A stretch of 64,000 bases of DNA from the NCBI RefSeq assembly GCF_030445035.2, contig NC_080698.1, positions 7,426,038 through 7,490,037 on the forward strand, written 5' to 3'. A model generated the notes under the pieces. It did not search any database. It had not been told where the DNA came from and was given only the letters and a program-made list of their open reading frames with translations. Positions 61,351 to 64,000 of this stretch are shown in pieces. The position numbers and the translations under genes were made by a program. The DNA is from Dasypus novemcinctus. Taxonomy: Eukaryota; Chordata; Mammalia; Cingulata; Dasypodidae. The first letter of the stretch is position 1. Each line of letters starts with the position of its first letter.

Positions 61351-61711
61351 ATCAGGTAATTAATTTTGAAATATTTCCTCACAGACTGTGGCTTGTCTTT
61401 TCACTCTCTTAACATTGTCTTTTCAGAGCAAAAAATTTAAATTTGATGGTGTGTGATTTATCAATTTTTTCTTTCTTTGTTCTTGCTTTTTGGGTTGTAT
61501 CTAAAAGATCACACAGACATTCTCCCTTGTTTTATCTAAAAGTTTTATAACATTAAGTTTTACCTTTAGGTTTATGATCCACTTTGTGTTAATGTTTGCA
61601 TCAAATGTGAGGTATGTGTTATGTTTCTTTTTAAAAATTATTCCAGTACCATTTGTTGAAAGGACCAGTTTCATTGAAGTGCCTTTGGGACTTTGTAAAT
61701 AAAATTAAATT
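61351..61711 (-). mobile_element. L1 in inverted orientation, first part
   Basis: The reverse complement matches 33,500-34,000 of unit 1 ('cagtctgtgaggaaatattt', 'attaattacctgat'). The orientation is opposite to the L1 copies in units 0-2. Confidence 0.75.
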
Positions 61712-62178
61712 GGTCAGGGCAGCAGATGAGGCTCAAGTGATAGTGTTCCCATCTGCCATATAGGAGGTCCAAGGTTTGATTCCTGGGGCCTCCTCATGAA
61801 GGCAAGCTGGCCCACGTGGTGAGCTCCTGGTGAGCTGGCCCAAGTGGAGAGCTGGCTTACACAGAATGCTGGCCCATGCGGAGTGCCAGCCCACAAGGAG
61901 TGCTGGCCCATGCAAGAGTGCTGGCCCACGTGGAGAGCTGGCGCAGCAAGATGACACAACCAAAAGAAACACAGACAAGAGACATTTTATAGATGCAACA
62001 GACCAGGGACCTGAGGTGGTACAAGAGATTGAGTTCTCTCTCGCACTACGGGAAGTCCCAGGATTGGTTCCAGGTGCTCCCTAAAGAGAAGACAAGAAGA
62101 CACAGAAGAACACACAGAGACTGGACACAGAGAGCAGACAATGAGTGCAAAGAAGATGGGGAGTGGGGGTCGGGAGTG
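61712..62178 (+). mobile_element. Composite SINE interrupted by an LTR
   Basis: This is the sense copy of the longer subfamily. Its A-rich tail is displaced to 62,641-62,668, after an inserted LTR. The target repeat 'taaattggtc' lies at both outer ends. Confidence 0.85.
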
Positions 62179-62635
62179 TGTATTAGCGTTCTCCAGGGAA
62201 ACAGAATCAGTAGGAGATATCTGTCAATACTATACGATTTTATAAGAGTCTCTCATGCAGCCATGCGGATGCACAAGTCCGAGTTCCACAGGCAGGTGCA
62301 ACCAGGGGCTGCAGTGAAAGTCCAGTGAAGGTTCTTGACAAGTCCTGGGAGATGTTGGCTGTCTAAAAAGACAAGCTGGGAAATTCTCACTCAATGCTGG
62401 AATCACTTTCCCTTTTAAGGCATTTAACTGATTGGATAAAGCATCACTCATTGCTGATGGCAATCTCTCTGATCAATGTAATTGTAATCAGCTATCTATG
62501 ATTTACCACTGCAGTAAAGTCAATGGTGAATAAAGTCCATAAATGCCCCTGTATTACAGTTAGCCCAGTGCTTGCTTGACCAAACAACTGGGCACAGTAA
62601 ACTGGCTGAGTTGACACATTAGCCTAAGCATCACA
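62179..62635. mobile_element. Solo LTR fossil with 5-bp target repeats
   Basis: 457 bases, starting TGTATTAGCG and ending CATCACA, flanked by GAGTG on both sides (62,174-62,178 and 62,636-62,640). A 5-bp repeat fits the ERV-L/MaLR group. It lies inside a SINE tail. Confidence 0.75.
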
Positions 62636-62668
62636 GAGTGGGAATAAATAAATAAATCTTTAAAAGTC

Positions 62669-64000
62669 TAAATTGGTCATATTTGTCAGCATCTGTTTAT
62701 AGGGTTTCAAATCAATTCTGTTGATCTATGTGTCTATCCGTTTACCAGTACCACATTGTCTTTATGTTTTGTTCCTGTTGCTTCATAGTAAGTCTTTAAT
62801 TTGTGTAATATAACTCTTCCATCTTTATTCATTTTCAGGATTGACTTATATATTCCATTCTCTTAACTTTTCCACATTAATTTTAGAATCACAAAAGCTT
62901 GCTGGAGTTTTAATTAGGATTGTACTGATTCTATAGATCAAATTGGAAAGAAATGGCATCCTAACAATATTGTGTCTTCCAGTCATACACATGGTATCTT
63001 TTTTCAATTATTTAGGATCTTTTCTTTTCTTTCATTGTATTTTGTAGTTTTCTACCTACAGATCCTGCACATATTTTATTAGATTTATACTGAAGTATTT
63101 GTTTTTTACTGTATCATGTTATTTTTTAAATCTCAAAATTCAAGTGCTTATTAGTGATAAATAGGTACACAATTAAATATTTCTGTATTGACTATATCCT
63201 GCAAATTTTCCTAATACTCTTATTAGATCCAGCAATTATTCTTGGATTCCTTTTGATTTTCTACATTATCAATCCAGTTTTCTGCAACTTTTCTTTCTTC
63301 CTTTATAATCTCTGTATCTTTAATTTCTGCTGCTTACTTGATTTCATTAACTATTACTTCCAATGCTATTTTTAATAGGAGTGATATGAAGGGAATCCTT
63401 CTCTTTTTTTCTAGATTTTAGGGGGGAAACCATTCAGTCTCTTATCATTAAGTGTTCTTTAGATTAAACATTAAATGTTCCTACTGTGGTGAGAATTTTT
63501 ATCATAAAGAGATAATAAATTTTGTCAAAAGCTTTTCCAAATCTGTTGGTATGTTTGTATCATTTTTCTTATTTAATCTATTAAAGTGGTAAATTATAAT
63601 GATTGATTGCAAATGTTGAGCCAAACTTGCATTCTTGGGATAAATCATACTTATTCATGATGCTTAATAACCTTTATTCATATTTCTGATTGGATTTGCT
63701 AATGGTTTAGGAATTTTTGTGTTTATGCTTATGAGACATGTTGGCCTTTAATTTACTCTTCTCATAATGTGTCTGGCCTTGGTGTTAAGGTAATGCAGGC
63801 CTCATAACATGAGTTGGGCAGTCTTCCCTCCTCCTCTATTCTGGACATGGTTCATGGAATTGATATTCTTTATTCTTTCAATTTACAGATGTTTTATTAT
63901 TTAGTATTGTTACATTCTCTTGATGAATTGACCCCTCTGTCATTTTTGAAATAAGCCTCTTTATCCCTTTTAACATTCTTTGCTCTGATATCTTCTTGTC
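62669..64000 (-). mobile_element. L1 ORF2 in inverted orientation, continuing past the window
   Basis: The reverse complement reads L1 ORF2 toward RT ('ccagtaccacattgtctttatg', 'caacaatattgtgtcttcc' and similar). Stops interrupt all frames. It extends to the window end. Confidence 0.7.

Overview
The window is nuclear DNA from a xenarthran mammal, most likely an armadillo (Dasypus type). The main evidence is the many copies of a tRNA-derived SINE whose body reads 'tggcccagtggttagggcgtcc', a repeat I associate with armadillo, set among mammalian L1, ERV-L and MaLR remnants. About three quarters of the window is repeats. Most short open frames are reverse frames of SINEs or broken L1 ORF2 pieces.

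The host genes are three intact, head-to-tail, minus-strand serine protease genes at 25,417-29,253, 38,796-41,953 and 53,242-57,046. Each assembles into five coding exons with identical intron phases (1-2-1-0) and encodes 331-332 residues: signal peptide, short prosegment, activation site R|IVGG, His-Asp-Ser triad, ten catalytic-domain cysteines and a hydrophobic C-terminal tail. They most resemble PRSS44 (TESSP4) of the testis serine protease cluster, whose human member I recall being named a pseudogene. A fourth, broken relative survives as a last exon at 1,513-1,730.

Layout: 1-2,000, SINEs and the last-exon fragment; 2,230-9,610, L1 and an ERV-L fossil running from 5' LTR to integrase; 9,610-22,940, layered L1, SINE, hAT and LTR debris; 22,940-37,363, flank and unit 1 (protease, upstream flank, L1, MaLR LTR, L1, 5' part of the ERV-L); 37,361-51,803, unit 2 in the same order, with TOMM5 and DUSP11 retrocopies added later; 51,801-58,291, unit 3, ending at a two-LTR MaLR element; 58,292-64,000, that element and an inverted L1 carrying a SINE and a solo LTR.

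Units 1, 2 and 3 are one segmental duplication of about 13.4-14.4 kb. Both internal junctions join ERV-L gag sequence to the protease 3' flank at a shared CAG. Identity between units switches abruptly along the array, which suggests gene conversion. The three proteases have lost the Asp that gives trypsin its specificity and differ from one another in small clustered codon blocks next to the active site. This points to a lineage-specific set of germline proteases that has diversified in specificity. That functional reading is inference; the gene structures and duplications are read directly from the sequence.
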